Below, in pieces: positions 8,430 through 18,526 of a DNA stretch of 64,000 bases. Position 1 is the stretch's first letter, and each line of letters opens with the position of its first letter. Source of the DNA: Planctomycetota bacterium. Its GTDB lineage: Bacteria; Planctomycetota; UBA8108; JACQVS01. The position numbers and the translations under genes were made by a program. The stretch spans positions 1-64,000 of the forward strand of contig JANQLS010000069.1 in NCBI GenBank assembly GCA_028280485.1, in the 5' to 3' direction. The notes below the pieces were generated by a model. That model had not been told where the DNA came from. It worked only from the letters and a program-made list of their open reading frames with translations, and did not search any database.

Positions 8430-8960
8430 TCAATAATCTCCTTTTACCATCACAACTTTTGTATTCGCCATCAAATCGTGAATACAGCGCCTTTCTTCCC
8501 CGAAGATAAAGCAGGCGTTAACTAAACCCATCAAAGTTCCAATGAACGGAATATAGTAAACGACTCCCAGGATCAAATACCGAAAAACAAACAGTTTCCC
8601 AAAAGGAAGGATCTTATTATCTGAATACGAGACAATTTGGATTCGAAGGAGCATTTTTCCAATCGTCTGCCCACGAGTGAGAAGAGGATAGCCGTGAATA
8701 AGAAGAAACAATCCAAAACCAAATACCAGCGAGGTGAGTTGCTCCGCTAGATCAAAGGCAAAAGGATCTGACGACGCAAGCTCGATTAGCCCTAAGGGAA
8801 AAATGACCATGAAAAAGGCTATAACTTGAATGACGGTGTCGATCACCGCTCCCCAAAATCTAAGCCAGCGACTCGCTAGAGGCTGCCCATCTTCAGGATC
8901 TGATTCATAAAAATCATCGAGTTCGGCTTCCGGTGCTTGATATGGATTATCATTGCTCAT
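8430..8960 (-). CDS. RDD family integral membrane protein
   Basis: About 176 residues when started at the ATG at 8960, which gives the typical PVC-type N-terminus MSNDNPYQAPEAEL; an in-frame start at 8993 would add eleven residues. After an acidic segment, the RDD domain begins at ASRWLRFWGAVIDT (R, D and D positions present) and continues with TRGQTIGKMLLRIQIV. Three to four hydrophobic segments are visible. RDD proteins are membrane proteins of mostly unknown function, some linked to ion or solute transport. It converges with the acetylesterase gene, with about 60 bp between stops. Confidence 0.83.
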   Translation of the reverse strand: MSNDNPYQAPEAELDDFYESDPEDGQPLASRWLRFWGAVIDTVIQVIAFFMVIFPLGLIELASSDPFAFDLAEQLTSLVFGFGLFLLIHGYPLLTRGQTIGKMLLRIQIVSYSDNKILPFGKLFVFRYLILGVVYYIPFIGTLMGLVNACFIFGEERRCIHDLMANTKVVMVKGDY

Positions 8961-9095
8961 TGCTCTACCCCAGAGAAAGTAAGTTGATTCCAAAGTTTTA
9001 TTGTGATTCGGAGGAGAAACACAATGATTGGGTCATGATGGATGCCTTCATCAATCCGCTTAATGTAAGGCCATTTTAAGTAACTATTTTTTATC

Positions 9096-12000
9096 TTATT
9101 TGAGCGAACTCAAAAACGTCAATAGATTCCTGATATCCTCATCGCTAAACCGACTCAAAAGCTCTTTCGGCATCAGAGAAGTGTCTTCAGTTCGAATAGC
9201 TAGGACTTTACTTCGAGGGAGCCGAGTCACATTATTTTCAAGGTCAGTGATCGAAACAAAGTCTTCCGAGTTTTCAGTGATGAACCCTTGAAGGCTTTGC
9301 CCCTCCGAAGTCACTAACACACTGGCTTTGAAGCGTTCGACGACTTGTTTCGAAGGGTAGACGATGGCATCGGCAAGTTCCTGACGTTTGAGTCTCAGCA
9401 TGACGCCATTGAGAGCGGGGCCAAAGATCGTGGTTTTCTTTTCTTTGATCCCACCATGGCAAGCGTAACAACCCGCTTTGAGGTAAGCCGCACGACCCTT
9501 AGCCACGTTTCCTTTATAATCTTTTAGATTCAGGATGTACTTGTGGATTTCTGCATCGCTACGTTTGGGATTTTGCGAGGCTTTTGCCACAAACGGCTCT
9601 TTGTACTTCGTTAAGTACCACTTGTGCCATTTTTCTTGAACCACCAGCTCGGGATTTTCGGATTGAGCCTTTAAGAAAGGCTGAAAGACGTTTATCACGT
9701 TTTCGGTAGGGCCGCTTACATCTCTTGAAAGTTGCCACTTTCCCTTTGATGTGCCTGTATTCATCCAGTTTGGCGCTGGTTTTCGGGAGAATTTCCAGCT
9801 GGTGTCTGAAACGATGGAGCCTGTTTTTCCATCCTCCGTTTGCCAGTTAATAATCGCCATTAAGCCCGCGGGACCGCCTTGATTGATACCATGAATTCCT
9901 AAGAGATTCATTCCTTTAAGTAGTCTTTGATTGAGATTGATCCGCTTGGGCTGAGTCCAATCTTTGCTTTCGGATATCGCTTTCCCATTCAGGTAGGCAG
10001 TGTACTCGTTATCACAAGTGATGATGAGTTCGGCTTTCTTTACGGTGTTGGGAACATCAAATTCTTTTAAGAACCAGGCTTGGTCCCCTTCCTGCTGTCG
10101 ATCTGAGGACCAGATGACGCGAGGATTAGAGGAGCTGTTGAGGGAAGTTCCACTCAAGACGCCTAAGGTTTGATCGATGAGGGGAATGAGCTTGGGATGG
10201 GCGACCATCAGGTCGAGCAATCGAAAATAGACGGCTTGTTGCCCCTTAAGATCAGCTGATTGTAGAGAGTTAACCTGTCGATAGGACTCGAGTTTCTCAC
10301 CTGTCAACAGTAGACCTTCGGTGACGGCTTGGAGTACTTCCAAGTCATCCTGAACTTCAAGAATCGCTGAGAGAAAGACATGGCCGGCTTCAGGCGGTGC
10401 CCCCATTTCAGCCAAAGCCAGAAGCAGAGCTTTTTTTAACTTCGGATGATCTGCTTTTTGATATTCTTCAAGAGCGAAGGAACTTGAAATTTGCGTTTGA
10501 ATTCTGCTGATCAATCCCAACAAATTGATTTTATTGTCTATAGATGAACTCTTGTGATACTTCTCAATCAAGATGCGATCCATACTTGGAATATCACCCA
10601 CATTAGAAAAAACAATCTTGGCGAGCGTGCTTCCCGGGGGAAGTTGGTCGAGGTGCTGGGCTAATGCTCCACTGTGAATCTGGCCCAGTTTATTGAGAAC
10701 CGTATTCCAAAACTGAGGGAATTGAAGTCCCTTCCCGGCGTACTCCGTAAACCACCCCGATTGAGTGCCGATGAGCCATTCACTGAGTTTCCTCTCCATC
10801 TTTAAATCTCGATTGAGTGGATTCGGCGGTAGGTTCGATAAAGCTGAGGCGAAGTGAAATTGAGTGACGTAGTCTTTTTCTTTGACTAATGCTTTAACTA
10901 ATTGGGGGAAGGCAGAGGTCACTTTGAACTCTCCAATCAGTCGAGCTTGTTCCCATTGGATATTTTTATTCTTGTGGGGGAAGTGAACGGCGATCCAAGC
11001 CTGAATGATTTTAAAGAGTTCCCGATCCGATTCGAGATCACCACGGTATAAACTGAGTATTCGTAGAAGGTTTAAATGATCTTGATCACTGAGAGATTTC
11101 TGACCGAGGATCCATTTGACAGTACTGATGGAGAACTCTTCAGGCGGTCTCTCTTTTCGAATATGCCCGGCTAATAAGACACGCATGAAAGACTGTGGAT
11201 CGTTCAATCGAGAATTTTCTTTTACGACCTCTTCGATGGGTTGATGGGCTAAGGCGATCGTCGCGGCGTGTCGAACGTGAAGAGTCTTGTGCTTTAGGAG
11301 GTCTAAAAGATGCGGGATTGAGTCTTTACTTGGATTTCGCATCAATCCTTCCAATGCCCGTTTCTTAACAAAAGCAGAAGGATCATTGAGTAACTTAACG
11401 AGAATTGAACTCACTTCAGGTTGCTTTTTAATGCCGAGTAACCAAGCTCCTTGACCTCTGATTTCAGGCGATGAATCTTTGAGAAGTTCTTTAATGAAAC
11501 TGATTTTAAGAGTCGCAAATTGTGGTGCTAATAAACGGATGGCTCGTAGTTTCATTCGAATGGATTGATTACTGGTGGCCACGCCCATCAATTTTTCAGT
11601 AGCGGTCGAACCCAAGCGTTGAAGACATTTTTCTTCGCGGATTCGACTCCATTCAGAAGCCGGTTGAGGGAGTGTCAATAACTCAGCGAGTACTTCAGTA
11701 GTGTCTCGGGATCTCAGAGTCGGAAGTTTAGGCACGATCGGGGGGATAGAAGGGGATTTTGACGGGTCGTAAAAGATTCTCCAAATCCCTTGGTTGTGAT
11801 CGGTGATGAAGATGCTCCCATCAGGAGCGACATCGACATCCACCAAGGCAAAGTTGATCGAGTTTCCCTGATGATCTTTCGCACCCGGTTTAGCTTTAGC
11901 GAATTCTTCAAATCCCGTTGACCAGGTGGCCCCATCTCTTTTCAAATTGAACGCCACTAACCTTCCAGAAGTGGCGTAGCGACCGGAGGTCGCTGATTTC

Positions 12001-12905
12001 CAGCGGTAGTCACAAACGATGAAGGCATTTCGATACTTTTGGGGAAAGCTGTGATGCTCATAGAAGATTCCCCAGTTGGGGGAGCCACGACCAACATCGT
12101 AGATTCCCGGTATCGTATCGATGTAGTAGGGTGGGTAAGCTCCCACTCCTTGCCAGCCTAAGTCAGCTCCCGTTGCCCAGTGGTTCAAACGAACGGGGCG
12201 ATAAAAGGGGACGTCGACATGAAATTCCATGTCACTGTCGAAGCTGAAGAACTCACCCAAGTAGTTCATACCTAAGCTGGGAGGGTTTCTTCCTCCACTG
12301 CCGATACACTCCCATTGTTCGCCAGTAGGATCAAATCGAAAGACGGAAGCATTGCGTTCTTCTTGATTAGGAGAACTCTTCTCTGTGATGTGTCTACGAC
12401 CTCCGACGCCTCCACCATCCCCCGAAACTAAATAGATGTAACCATCTAATCCTCTGAGGATCGTATGGGCGGCGTGATCGCCTCCGGTATTGAATTTCTC
12501 ACCGAGTCTTCGAACAAATTTTAGGGGCTCATCGCCGCTGGCCCCTTTAAAAAGTTGCACACCATCCCCAGCGACGACGTAGAGATAGTCACCATAAACT
12601 AAAAGTCCTTGCGGACCCCGACCGGAGGTGGGGCGCCCGGAGGCGATGGTTTGATGTTTGTCGTAAACGCCATCTCCGTCGGTGTCCGTTAAGCGTCGAA
12701 CAGCATTGCCATCTCCGACGAGAAGTCGATTTTTACCATCGAAGGTTAAATCGTAAGACCCTCCGGTGAGATCACGGTTGGCGGCTTTATAAATGTGGAA
12801 GCCCTCAGGTAGAACGAATTGGTCGTCTAAGAGCTTGGGCTGGGCTGATAAACTGTTGAAGCTTAAGAGCAGCATTAAGGCTATAAGGAGTGTTTTATAG
12901 TTCAT
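9096..12905 (-). CDS. Secreted PVC-type CxxCH heme protein with propeller and HEAT repeats
   Basis: A 1269-residue protein with a signal peptide MNYKTLLIALMLLLSFN. Residues about 20-390 resemble the 'membrane-bound dehydrogenase' beta-propeller of Pirellula/Verrucomicrobium-type proteins (LPEGFHIYKAA, GLLVYGDYLYVVAGDG, DHNQGIWRIF). HEAT-like helices occupy about 420-800, and a galactose-binding-like segment about 930-1060. The C-terminal cytochrome c domain has C1146-YA-C1149-H1150 with FGPALNG and a Met near 1245 as possible axial ligand. An in-frame GTG at 12926 would start inside a palindromic repeat, so the ATG at 12905 is preferred. Likely a periplasmic c-type heme protein for sugar or alcohol oxidation; substrate unknown. 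Confidence 0.88.
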   Translation of the reverse strand: MNYKTLLIALMLLLSFNSLSAQPKLLDDQFVLPEGFHIYKAANRDLTGGSYDLTFDGKNRLLVGDGNAVRRLTDTDGDGVYDKHQTIASGRPTSGRGPQGLLVYGDYLYVVAGDGVQLFKGASGDEPLKFVRRLGEKFNTGGDHAAHTILRGLDGYIYLVSGDGGGVGGRRHITEKSSPNQEERNASVFRFDPTGEQWECIGSGGRNPPSLGMNYLGEFFSFDSDMEFHVDVPFYRPVRLNHWATGADLGWQGVGAYPPYYIDTIPGIYDVGRGSPNWGIFYEHHSFPQKYRNAFIVCDYRWKSATSGRYATSGRLVAFNLKRDGATWSTGFEEFAKAKPGAKDHQGNSINFALVDVDVAPDGSIFITDHNQGIWRIFYDPSKSPSIPPIVPKLPTLRSRDTTEVLAELLTLPQPASEWSRIREEKCLQRLGSTATEKLMGVATSNQSIRMKLRAIRLLAPQFATLKISFIKELLKDSSPEIRGQGAWLLGIKKQPEVSSILVKLLNDPSAFVKKRALEGLMRNPSKDSIPHLLDLLKHKTLHVRHAATIALAHQPIEEVVKENSRLNDPQSFMRVLLAGHIRKERPPEEFSISTVKWILGQKSLSDQDHLNLLRILSLYRGDLESDRELFKIIQAWIAVHFPHKNKNIQWEQARLIGEFKVTSAFPQLVKALVKEKDYVTQFHFASALSNLPPNPLNRDLKMERKLSEWLIGTQSGWFTEYAGKGLQFPQFWNTVLNKLGQIHSGALAQHLDQLPPGSTLAKIVFSNVGDIPSMDRILIEKYHKSSSIDNKINLLGLISRIQTQISSSFALEEYQKADHPKLKKALLLALAEMGAPPEAGHVFLSAILEVQDDLEVLQAVTEGLLLTGEKLESYRQVNSLQSADLKGQQAVYFRLLDLMVAHPKLIPLIDQTLGVLSGTSLNSSSNPRVIWSSDRQQEGDQAWFLKEFDVPNTVKKAELIITCDNEYTAYLNGKAISESKDWTQPKRINLNQRLLKGMNLLGIHGINQGGPAGLMAIINWQTEDGKTGSIVSDTSWKFSRKPAPNWMNTGTSKGKWQLSRDVSGPTENVINVFQPFLKAQSENPELVVQEKWHKWYLTKYKEPFVAKASQNPKRSDAEIHKYILNLKDYKGNVAKGRAAYLKAGCYACHGGIKEKKTTIFGPALNGVMLRLKRQELADAIVYPSKQVVERFKASVLVTSEGQSLQGFITENSEDFVSITDLENNVTRLPRSKVLAIRTEDTSLMPKELLSRFSDEDIRNLLTFLSSLK

Positions 12906-12916
12906 CGTTTTCAGGA

Positions 12917-12941
12917 TAGTAGGCACACGCCGTGTGCCGTC
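12917..12941 (-). repeat. Palindromic repeat family R1 copy upstream of heme protein gene
   Basis: Core GGCACACG-C-CGTGTGCC (12922-12938) preceded by TAGTA. The TAGTA end faces the start codon of the heme-protein gene, 12 bp away. Other R1 copies: 24242-24264, 26855-26880, 26979-27004, 27102-27127, 49780-49806. Confidence 0.8.
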
Positions 12942-13043
12942 TTTTGATTATCTTTTAATTAAATTTCAGATAGACCCAAACAAAGAAAAAGCTGAAATTG
13001 GAAGTGAAGAGGTTTAACAATTTCAAATTATCGTAAGAACCGT

Positions 13044-13069
13044 CCCAGCTCACGGGGTGAGCCGACTAC
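13044..13069 (+). repeat. Palindromic repeat family R2 copy overlapping a stop codon
   Basis: Core AGCTCACGGGGTGAGCC on the plus strand. Read on the minus strand it begins with GTAGTCGGCTCACC, and its TAG at 13068-13066 is the stop codon of the HEAT-repeat gene. Other R2 copies: 26631-26660, 51779-51806 and a degraded one at 51902-51925. Confidence 0.78.
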
Positions 13070-15009
13070 TTCGAGGGACTTAGCTCTTGAATGGCTTCCT
13101 GGATCGTGGTGCGCACATCCTCGTTCTTTTCCTGAGCTAAGATCGCCGCGAATTCTGGAACCAAACTAGAATCACCTCTTTCCGCTAAACCACGGATAGC
13201 GTGATTTCGGAGGTGATGGGAATTGGAATACTGAGCCACATCTAAGGCGACTTTTTTACCTGCTTCGGTATGGATCGATCTCGATTCTAATAATCCTTCT
13301 AGTACGGCGTGCCGATGGCCGCCGTAGGATTCATTGTTGAGATACTGGTTGATTTGTTGCATGCCCTGGTCACCTCGCCCACTCAACAGGCGAGAGTACT
13401 GCCAAAGCTCTCGATCTTCTTGAGTTTGGGTTAAGCCTTGTGCGAGCTGATTGATCGGAGCGGGTTGAGAGGTCTCTTCTAAGGCTTTCAGCAATGCGAT
13501 TCTCGCCTGTTGATTTTCAGTGTTTTGAAGCAAGTTATTGAGGTAGTCAGGGTCGTGATCGCTTCCCCGTCTCAAGGCTTCACTTAATTGCTCTTGGACT
13601 TGATGATCATTGGAATTGTTGATGAGTTCAATATAGCGATCGACTCCCAAATCGATTTCTGAATGAGATAGAGTTTCAGCGATGGCTCGTTGTAAGGTTC
13701 GATTGGATCCTTCATTGAGTTCTTTGATAAGAGTATCAATCTGATCTGAAGTTCCGTGTTGAAGAAGGCTTCTCGTCAAAGGTTCGTACTGTTCCGGATC
13801 CGTTGTGTTTTTAAGCAATTCCATGACTTCCGGGATGACTTCTGATCCTTGGAATTCTGATAAGGCGTGCGCTAATGCGCGTTGATCTAAACCCACATCA
13901 GGATTACTGGCAGATTCCATCAAAAGGTCTAAGGCCTCGCGCCCTCCTCGATGAGCAATCGCCTCAGCTAGGGCTGCCTGAGCTTGTCGATCCCCTTTAG
14001 TTTCCAACAATGCTTTTTCGAAAAAGCTTAAGGGTGCGGATTGAGCAGCATCTCCTAATGCTCGAGCCAATTCACGTTTTGAAAACCCCTGGGGGGGAGA
14101 TTGAATCAGGTCTAATAACATTTGGTGATCACCACTTCGTGCCGCCATTCGACCCGCAGCGTGTAGAAGACTTCTTTTTTCTCTTTGAGAAATATTTGTA
14201 TCGATCAAGTCTAATAATTTTGAGGCATCACCGGTACCTCCCAGTTCCCCTAAAGCATCGTAGACAGATTCAGTTCGTACCTCTGGCTTTTGGTTCATCA
14301 AATTCAGGAGTTTAGAAAAGCCATCTTTTCCTTGAATCCGCCCGTAGATATGAGCGGCAGTACGAGAGAGTTCTCGACCAGGAGAACTCACCAAGAAATC
14401 TTCTAAGAGAGGCGTGACCTGGGGGACTTGATCCGGCTTTAAAGCATTGAAGGAGTGAAGAAATTCTCGCCGAATTTCCAGTGGCATATCTTCATCTAAA
14501 ACGATCTTCAAAACTTCTTTGGCCCCCTTAGCTCCAGCAGCTCTCATAAAGGCGTGAGCAACTTCGTGAGTGTAGCGAGGGTCACCTTCTCGAAGTAGCT
14601 TCGCCCAATCGGCAATTTCCTCTTCACTCATAGAGCCGGGAGATTTCCTCCAAAGGTAACCTAAGCTTTCTTGAATCCCATGACGGTCACCCGCTGCGAT
14701 CTTTTCTTTGATCTCATCGATGACTTCTTTCGAGGAGCGTTTGTCTTCGTCATCGGGTTTTGGTCCATCGTGATCTCGATCCTCTTGACGATTGGATCGA
14801 TCCCCTCGTTCGGAGTTCCTAGCTGTTGACCCTAAGCGACGCGCTGAAGATAAATTCAAACCGGGGTCGTTTTCGTTAGATTCAGAAGAGGAGCCTGCGT
14901 TGATCCCGGCTGAATTTAAATCCGTTGTCTGTCGCCCAAGAAAGAATCCGGCTCCGAAAAGCAGTGCTCCAAAGAGACTCATGATCATGGCGATAGTGAT
15001 TGGGCGCAT
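13066..15009 (-). CDS. Membrane-anchored HEAT-repeat protein
   Basis: A 647-residue protein. Residues 3-25 form one hydrophobic segment, either an uncleaved anchor or signal peptide. A polar, charged linker (about 30-95) follows. The rest is a run of roughly 30-40-residue alpha-helical repeats of HEAT/armadillo type, visible from recurring 'LLDLI...', 'ALAEAIAHRGG' and 'ALSEFQGSEVIPEVMELL' units. HEAT solenoids bind proteins; no catalytic motif is seen. It lies 160 bp upstream of the heme-protein gene on the same strand and may share its transcript. The stop codon is supplied by a palindromic repeat. Confidence 0.8.
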   Translation of the reverse strand: MRPITIAMIMSLFGALLFGAGFFLGRQTTDLNSAGINAGSSSESNENDPGLNLSSARRLGSTARNSERGDRSNRQEDRDHDGPKPDDEDKRSSKEVIDEIKEKIAAGDRHGIQESLGYLWRKSPGSMSEEEIADWAKLLREGDPRYTHEVAHAFMRAAGAKGAKEVLKIVLDEDMPLEIRREFLHSFNALKPDQVPQVTPLLEDFLVSSPGRELSRTAAHIYGRIQGKDGFSKLLNLMNQKPEVRTESVYDALGELGGTGDASKLLDLIDTNISQREKRSLLHAAGRMAARSGDHQMLLDLIQSPPQGFSKRELARALGDAAQSAPLSFFEKALLETKGDRQAQAALAEAIAHRGGREALDLLMESASNPDVGLDQRALAHALSEFQGSEVIPEVMELLKNTTDPEQYEPLTRSLLQHGTSDQIDTLIKELNEGSNRTLQRAIAETLSHSEIDLGVDRYIELINNSNDHQVQEQLSEALRRGSDHDPDYLNNLLQNTENQQARIALLKALEETSQPAPINQLAQGLTQTQEDRELWQYSRLLSGRGDQGMQQINQYLNNESYGGHRHAVLEGLLESRSIHTEAGKKVALDVAQYSNSHHLRNHAIRGLAERGDSSLVPEFAAILAQEKNEDVRTTIQEAIQELSPSK

Positions 15010-15310
15010 GGGGGAGTCCCCGGGTTGAGAGTTAGTCTTGTAGAGGTTAAATGAGACGAAAAATGCTGTATCGATTTTTAAAATTAGAGTGATCAGGTGA
15101 AACTACAAGTCAATTAAATATAAAGCTTTATCAGATTCTAAGGCAAGTGTGAAGTTCCAAATCTTTCTTCTGGTTATGGATCTCTACTCGTTCCCTTCTG
15201 GGGATACCATTTTTCTTTAATGAGGAACTCTATTTTGAGTAAGATGTCCCCAAAGGTTGGCATCCTTCCATCAATCTAATTTTCGATCATCAAACAGGAA
15301 TAAGAATCTC
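15010..15310. other. Divergent intergenic region, no gene seen
   Basis: About 300 bp between the divergent HEAT-repeat and beta-helix genes. AT-rich. A possible long-loop pairing TGGGGA/TCCCCA occurs near 15200-15250, but I see no convincing RNA, promoter or repeat. Confidence 0.4.
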
Positions 15311-16642
15311 ATGCTAAGAGTCATTCACTCTCTCGGTTGGGGTCTGGGCGCATTTATTCTGTTTTTGTTGTCAGGTCTTCAGGGATCGCTTTGTGCTGAA
15401 GAATTTCAAGTGGATATTAACGGCGGGGGAGATTTCACTTCGATCCAAGAAGCTCTCGATGCTTCAAGCGATGGGGACAAAATTATCGTTTGGCCGGGAA
15501 CTTACACGGGGCGAATCGTCTTTCTCGGAAGAGATGTCGTCTTAGAATCTCGCGATGGGCCCGAAGATACCATCCTGGATGGAGATGGGGATGAACTGAT
15601 GGATGTGGGGCCCGGGGGAGCGGTGCTCGGTTTTACGCTTACCAATGCTTTCGATACTTTTGGTGCGGCCATGTCGGTCTTTGGTCAAGGAACATTGATC
15701 GAAGGGAATATTTTCGATAGTAATATTCAATCGGGTGGTGGCTTTGGCGCTGCCATCGGTTGCAATGGGGCCTCTCCTCGAATTTCTAAAAACATCTTCA
15801 GAGGTAACGCTTGTGATACTCAACATCTTTCGGGAGTGGTTTCACTCGTCAATAATTCGTCTGCAGTCATCGATAACAAAATTTTTGAAGACAATGAGTG
15901 TCGCGCGGTCAATGCAACCATGCCGGCGAACACCTTTCCAGTCATTATCAATAATACGATCGTTAGAAATCGTGTTGGAGTAAAAGTCAGTCGACAAGTT
16001 TCTGCGGAAACTCAAATCTATCGTAACAATATAATCGTCAGTAATGGGATCGGTTTGGAAGTTGAATTCGGAGATGACACGTTTAACCCGATTTGGGAAA
16101 ACAACCTCCTCTTTGATAATGAAATCAACTATGACAATCTCGACGACCAGACTGGAATGAATGGGAACTTGATGGCGGATCCTCTCTTTGTGAGTGCGGA
16201 GAGTTCAGATTATCAACTTTTGCCGGAATCCCCAGCTATCGATGCGGGTACGGCTGAGGGGGCTCCTGCAGATGACATCGATGGGATGCCTCGACCCATA
16301 GATGGAAATATAGATGGAGAAGCCCAGGTCGATATTGGAGCTTATGAGGCGCCTTTACCCTTACCGATATTTCGACGTGGAGATTGCAGTGAAGATGGTG
16401 TCGTCGATATTTCGGATGCCATGTTCACCGTCGAGTATTTGTTTTTCGGAGTTGGGGATGTTCAATGTGAAGATGCTTGTGACGCCAACGATGATCAAGA
16501 GATCGATATTTCGGATGCAATCTTCAGTATGCGAGTAACCTTCTTAGAATTAGGGGCCTTACCCGATCCGGGAGCGTTCGATTGTGGAATCGATACGACG
16601 GATGATCATTTGGAGTGTGAGACGTCGGGGTCTTGTGAGTAA
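15311..16642 (+). CDS. Secreted parallel beta-helix protein with dockerin-like C-terminus
   Basis: About 443 residues from the ATG at 15311, which directly begins a signal peptide ending near LCAEE; an in-frame extension to 15257 adds only a polar tail. Residues about 28-350 are a right-handed parallel beta-helix of the pectin-lyase type (GGGDFTSIQEALDASSDGDKI start, repeated Asn-rich 'NIF', 'NNTI', 'NNLLF' turns, ending SPAIDAGT and DIGAYE). Residues about 355-430 hold two EF-hand-like dockerin units (DCSEDGVVDISDA and DANDDQEIDISDA) followed by a Cys-containing tail. This C-terminus is common in PVC secreted proteins and may be an anchoring or sorting module. No lyase residues could be assigned. 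Confidence 0.82.
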   Translation: MLRVIHSLGWGLGAFILFLLSGLQGSLCAEEFQVDINGGGDFTSIQEALDASSDGDKIIVWPGTYTGRIVFLGRDVVLESRDGPEDTILDGDGDELMDVGPGGAVLGFTLTNAFDTFGAAMSVFGQGTLIEGNIFDSNIQSGGGFGAAIGCNGASPRISKNIFRGNACDTQHLSGVVSLVNNSSAVIDNKIFEDNECRAVNATMPANTFPVIINNTIVRNRVGVKVSRQVSAETQIYRNNIIVSNGIGLEVEFGDDTFNPIWENNLLFDNEINYDNLDDQTGMNGNLMADPLFVSAESSDYQLLPESPAIDAGTAEGAPADDIDGMPRPIDGNIDGEAQVDIGAYEAPLPLPIFRRGDCSEDGVVDISDAMFTVEYLFFGVGDVQCEDACDANDDQEIDISDAIFSMRVTFLELGALPDPGAFDCGIDTTDDHLECETSGSCE

Positions 16643-16647
16643 GACCA

Positions 16648-17940
16648 TTAAAGTCCTCTGAGAAAATCAGCTTCTTTTGAGATGAGTTGACTTTTACTGA
16701 AGAGTTCGTCTGTAGTAGAAGTGATATTGGACACTTTGTCTGCCATTAGATGTAATTCTTCAAATAACTCATGGAAGGCATCTTGGGATTCTTTGCTGGC
16801 AGAGAAACCCGTTTCGGCGTTCTGGCAACCCGTGTTGATCAATGCTTCATTCGTTCTAATTCCTTCGGTGAATGTGTTTGAAGCTTCTTGAATTTCGGTA
16901 GTGAATTTTTTTGTTTGATTAGCTAATTCTTTGACTTCATGAGCCACAATCGCAAATCCCTTTCCGTGTTCACCAGCTCGAGCTGCTTCAATGGTCGCGT
17001 TTAAAGCTAATAGATTTGTTTTATCAGCAAGCTCATTGATGTTGTTTGTTATTTCTTTAATCTTGCCCGTCGATTGAGATAAATTTTGGAATGAAACTGA
17101 AGACTGGTTTGTAATTTCGGATAGATTTTTTATTTGAGCTAATGAATTTTCCATATTGGATTCCCCTTCACCAGCAGCTTCCTTTAACTGAGAAATTTGA
17201 GTATTTAACTCTTTAGATTGAGTGTGAATGATTTGGATTACATCTGTTAATTCTAAGGAGTTTTTGGAAACTTTATGCAGGCTCTGCTCTCTCTTTGCTT
17301 GTTGTTTTAATAGTACTTCGGTCTCTAAATTCTCTTGAATGAGAGATTGATTTTCCGCCTGTTGTTTTGCGATTTTAGTCATTTCTTTCAAGGAATGTGA
17401 TATTCCTAAAATTAAAAATGTGTCTTGAAAGACAACATGCAAGGCATGTTCGATAACTCGATAGGGAGAAGAGGCTTCTACACCGTAGACTGAAATAGGG
17501 AACCAAATTCCACGAACAAAGTGATCAACACTCGTAACCAGTGTTGCTGTAATCAGGACTTTCCAATCTCGATAAAAACTTAGGACAGCTAAGACTCCAA
17601 ATAGATGAAAATGAGATTCAATTCTTCCACCTGTGATATGGATAAAGATCCCCGCCATAACCATGACAGAAATGGCTACAACGTGCTTTGTGATTGGCTC
17701 CAGGGGCTTTTTCCATAGTAAAAACAAGGGAAGGGCGCTCGTGATTGTTCCTAAAACGATGGCAAGCCAAATATGAATATGAATCGAGCTTTCAGCACCC
17801 TTCCAGGTCTTAGGGGTGATAATAATTGCAAAGGTGATCACCGCTATCCATTGAAAGAGAATGAGGTAACTAAAAAGCTTGCTCGTACGTAATGTGCTGG
17901 ATTTTTTTGATTCTTCTAAAAAATCAACGTAACTCTTCAT
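16648..17940 (-). CDS. Multi-pass membrane methyl-accepting-type signalling protein
   Basis: About 430 residues from the ATG at 17940. The first 190 residues contain about five to six hydrophobic segments with many conserved-looking His residues (IHIH, ESHFH, VDHF, EHALH), a membrane sensor module also seen on PVC kinases. A coiled coil leads into a methyl-accepting chemotaxis signalling domain whose hairpin tip is recognisable as [17 protein letters not shown]. No HAMP domain, periplasmic ligand domain or C-terminal CheR pentapeptide is seen. The stop lies only 5 bp from that of the convergent beta-helix gene. It follows the RedB-like gene by 10 bp, suggesting a functional pair. No other che gene is present in the window. 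Confidence 0.85.
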   Translation of the reverse strand: MKSYVDFLEESKKSSTLRTSKLFSYLILFQWIAVITFAIIITPKTWKGAESSIHIHIWLAIVLGTITSALPLFLLWKKPLEPITKHVVAISVMVMAGIFIHITGGRIESHFHLFGVLAVLSFYRDWKVLITATLVTSVDHFVRGIWFPISVYGVEASSPYRVIEHALHVVFQDTFLILGISHSLKEMTKIAKQQAENQSLIQENLETEVLLKQQAKREQSLHKVSKNSLELTDVIQIIHTQSKELNTQISQLKEAAGEGESNMENSLAQIKNLSEITNQSSVSFQNLSQSTGKIKEITNNINELADKTNLLALNATIEAARAGEHGKGFAIVAHEVKELANQTKKFTTEIQEASNTFTEGIRTNEALINTGCQNAETGFSASKESQDAFHELFEELHLMADKVSNITSTTDELFSKSQLISKEADFLRGL

Positions 17941-17950
17941 ATCTTGTCTC

Positions 17951-18526
17951 TTATTTAATAGAACACCCAAAAACTAAGCCTTCAACTTGAGTTTGGGTTT
18001 CATTCCTAAGTGCATCGAGTGCCGCTCGACTAAAAGAATTTGTACCCTCGTGCCCACGCGACGGGGTGAGGCCACCCGAATATTTTAATCTTCCTGAGTT
18101 GGAATAGATTAGGGTGTGGCCTGAAGTTCTGATACCAAGGAGTTCTAACAAGTCCCCACCTTCGTCGATGATGTTTTGAACTTTTAAACGTTGAGCCATC
18201 CTCGAAAGGTTACCTTGTACCCAAAGATCTTCTTCATTCTTTGGCTTAAAAAAAATGAACACACAAGATTTTGGGTCATGATTAGATTGAGTCAGAAGTT
18301 TTTCTAACTGACGTATACTCGACAATGAACAAGGGCATTTAGGATGGAGACCCATGATGAGCAGGTTTTTATTTTTTCCTATTTTGCTCTTCAATGGATC
18401 CGGTAGATGGAGTGGGGGGGAATCCACTATCCCAGCAGTTGTTTCATAGCTTGCAATGAAATAAGTCGAAATTCCGATCACCAGCAACCAAGCCGTAATT
18501 AATCCTTTTAATGGCTTATCTATCAT
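17951..18526 (-). CDS. RedB-like membrane-anchored thioredoxin-fold protein with CPC motif
   Basis: About 191 residues from the ATG at 18526 (an in-frame start at 18598 adds 24 residues). One membrane segment at about 8-25 anchors it, with the rest outside. The motif HPKCPCS at 61-67 puts two Cys in a C-x-C rather than C-x-x-C arrangement; later [13 protein letters not shown] and [13 protein letters not shown] match the RedB-type family that I associate with thioredoxin-like folds. The C-terminus FGCSIK has a further Cys. It directly precedes the methyl-accepting-type gene. Redox sensing that feeds the signalling protein is an inference from the pairing. Confidence 0.68.
   Translation of the reverse strand: MIDKPLKGLITAWLLVIGISTYFIASYETTAGIVDSPPLHLPDPLKSKIGKNKNLLIMGLHPKCPCSLSSIRQLEKLLTQSNHDPKSCVFIFFKPKNEEDLWVQGNLSRMAQRLKVQNIIDEGGDLLELLGIRTSGHTLIYSNSGRLKYSGGLTPSRGHEGTNSFSRAALDALRNETQTQVEGLVFGCSIK

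Noticed and set aside
13010..13070. Ordinary rho-independent terminator
   Set aside because: The stem is an R2 repeat also found at gene starts and within a coding region, so termination cannot be its only explanation.
16648..17940. A chemotaxis operon
   Set aside because: Only the methyl-accepting signalling domain is present; no cheA, cheW, cheR or cheB gene is nearby.
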